Notes under the pieces: model-generated
Database searches by the model: none
What the model saw: only the letters and a program-made list of their open reading frames with translations
Told to the model about the DNA's origin: nothing
Source of the DNA: Bordetella avium
GTDB lineage: Bacteria; Pseudomonadota; Gammaproteobacteria; Burkholderiales; Burkholderiaceae_B
Direction: 5' to 3'
Assembly (NCBI RefSeq): GCF_034424645.1
Contig: NZ_CP139969.1
Location: 3,286,001 to 3,350,000 of the forward strand
DNA: 64,000 nt
Translations under genes and position numbers: made by a program
Shown: positions 62,573 to 64,000 of the stretch, piece by piece
Position numbering within the stretch: the first letter of the stretch is position 1
Layout: the number at the start of each line of letters is the position of its first letter

Positions 62573-63994
62573 TCAATCGTCCTTGGTCACCCTCAAGACC
62601 TCCTCGGCCGAGGTCTCTCCCGCATCGACCCAGCGCTGCCCATCTTCGCGCATGCTGCGCAGGCCCGCCGCCACGGCGGCCACGCGCAATGCGCGTTCGT
62701 CGCGGCCGTCGTGAATATGGCTGCGCGCCCCATCATCGACGACAAACAGCTCATGAATGCCCGAGCGTCCGCTATAGCCGCTGTGATTGCAAAGGGGGCA
62801 ACCCACCGCGCGATATTGCGGCCCGCCATCGACCGGCGTTTTGCAGGCCGGGCACAGACGGCGCACCAGGCGCTGAGCCAGCACCCCCAACAGGGAGGAG
62901 GCGAGCAGGAAAGGCTCTACCCCCATGTCGACCAGACGGGTGACGGCGGACACCGAATCATTGGTGTGCAGGGTGGCTAGCACCAAATGGCCGGTCAACG
63001 AGGCCTGCACAGCGATCTGCGCGGTTTCGAGGTCGCGGATTTCACCGATCATGATCACGTCCGGGTCCTGACGCAGAATCGCGCGCAGCGCCATCGCAAA
63101 GCTCATGTCGATCTTGGCGTTGATCTGTGTCTGGCTTACCCCCGGCAGGTCATACTCGATCGGGTCTTCCACCGTCAGGATATTGCTGGTGGCGGCATCC
63201 AGACGGCTTAGCGCGGCATACAGGGTGGTGGTCTTGCCGCTGCCGGTCGGACCGGTCACCAGCACGATGCCATGCGGCTGGCGTATCAAACGATCAAGCT
63301 GGCCCAGCACGCGGGGACTCATCCCCAAGCGCTCTAATTGCAGCCGCCCAGCCTCTTTATCGAGCAGACGCAGCACAGCGCGCTCGCCGTGCCCGGTCGG
63401 CAGCGTCGAGACACGCACATCGATCGGCCGCCCGCCCACCCGCAGGGCGATACGCCCGTCTTGCGGCAAGCGCTTCTCGGCGATATCCAGGTGCGCCATG
63501 ATCTTGATACGTGAAATTAGCGCAGCATGCAGCCCTTTGCGCGGCGTGACCACATCGCGCAGCGTGCCATCCACGCGAAAGCGCACCGCAGAATGTGTCT
63601 CGAACGGCTCGATATGGATATCGCTGGCGCCATCGCGCGCGGCCTGCGCAAACAGGGCGTTGATCATACGAATGACGGGCGCGTCATCCTGGGCTTCCAA
63701 CAGGTCCGCTACTTCGGGGATATCTTGCAGCAGGCGGTCCAGATCGATTTCGTTCTCGGCCACACCCATGACAGAGGCCGCGTCTTCGCCATGCGTGTAG
63801 CTGGCGGTGAGCAGGCTTTCCAGTGTTTGGTCATCCACCTCGTGCAGCAGAACCTCTCCATGCCGGCGCCGCACCTCGCGCACCGCCCAGGAGGGCGTGC
63901 GGGGACTGACCGTCAGCTGCGCCTGCCCGGCGCGCAGACTGAGTACCGCGCGCTGCGCACGCGCCCAGGCATAAGGCAGGGGATGGACACTCAT
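62573..63994 (-). CDS. gspE: Type II secretion ATPase E
   Basis: A 473-residue AAA-type secretion ATPase that powers pseudopilus assembly from the cytoplasm. It has the N-terminal GspE domain with [41 protein letters not shown] in pattern, Walker [16 protein letters not shown], the Asp box [19 protein letters not shown], Walker [20 protein letters not shown], the His box [13 protein letters not shown], and a zinc-binding Cys pair set ([16 protein letters not shown]). It is convergent with the gspC-N run; gspD and gspF are not in the window, so they probably lie beyond the right edge. Confidence 0.95.
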   Translation of the reverse strand: MSVHPLPYAWARAQRAVLSLRAGQAQLTVSPRTPSWAVREVRRRHGEVLLHEVDDQTLESLLTASYTHGEDAASVMGVAENEIDLDRLLQDIPEVADLLEAQDDAPVIRMINALFAQAARDGASDIHIEPFETHSAVRFRVDGTLRDVVTPRKGLHAALISRIKIMAHLDIAEKRLPQDGRIALRVGGRPIDVRVSTLPTGHGERAVLRLLDKEAGRLQLERLGMSPRVLGQLDRLIRQPHGIVLVTGPTGSGKTTTLYAALSRLDAATSNILTVEDPIEYDLPGVSQTQINAKIDMSFAMALRAILRQDPDVIMIGEIRDLETAQIAVQASLTGHLVLATLHTNDSVSAVTRLVDMGVEPFLLASSLLGVLAQRLVRRLCPACKTPVDGGPQYRAVGCPLCNHSGYSGRSGIHELFVVDDGARSHIHDGRDERALRVAAVAAGLRSMREDGQRWVDAGETSAEEVLRVTKDD

Positions 63995-64000
63995 AGGCTT

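Overview
The window is high-GC chromosomal DNA of a betaproteobacterium, most likely Bordetella/Achromobacter-like (Alcaligenaceae). Support comes from the autotransporter and fimbrial genes, the Bordetella-style porin C-terminus, the backbone order trmB-pip-thiS-ffh-ccsA-like-ampD-GST-htpG, and the type II secretion cluster. No species assignment is made.

Layout. 1-3.7 kb: surface proteins (a frameshifted, repeat-containing autotransporter and a fimbrial subunit). 3.7-12.7 kb: amino acid catabolism, with arginase and a divergent Lrp/AsnC regulator, a three-gene operon (M20 deacylase, APH-type kinase, class III aminotransferase/phospho-lyase), a PaiB-like flavoprotein, an ornithine cyclodeaminase family enzyme and an N-formylglutamate amidohydrolase family protein. 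13-26.8 kb: a MocR regulator, tRNA-Gly and housekeeping genes, then a uracil/xanthine permease and a periplasmic catalase-ankyrin pair.

26.9-39.5 kb: a genomic island of about 12.5 kb in the 3' end of tRNA-Leu(CAA). It is bounded by a 14-bp direct repeat (26956-26969 and 39483-39496). It carries a tyrosine integrase, an AlpA-like regulator, an HUH-type replication protein, a MobA/MobL relaxase, a MobC-like protein and a recognisable RSF1010-type oriT, so it looks like an integrative mobilizable element. Its cargo is a hipA kinase gene broken by one stop codon, a block of about 200-bp tandem repeats, and a compact operon (31776-35353): an 85-aa protein, an XRE repressor, a retron-type reverse transcriptase, and two different DUF4238 proteins. 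A structured, promoter-bearing non-coding stretch upstream (31359-31590) is a candidate retron ncRNA. This operon is the best candidate for an undescribed (probably anti-phage) system.

39.9-42.2 kb: remnants of older defence genes (MNT-type HTH, HEPN, HsdS tail, Mrr-type nuclease) and a porin tail surround an intact yggL. 42.3-50.4 kb: an orphan molybdopterin oxidoreductase subunit, a B12-binding MerR (LitR/CarH type) regulator with a lipocalin, a frameshifted PAS chemoreceptor, an EAL phosphodiesterase and a fasciclin protein. 50.7-55.7 kb: a tyrosine-decarboxylase-like gene with a GadC-type antiporter and a second APC permease, probably an amine-producing acid-stress module. 56.9-64 kb: type II secretion genes gspC, G, H, I, J, K (frameshifted), L, M, N, with gspE convergent on the other strand.
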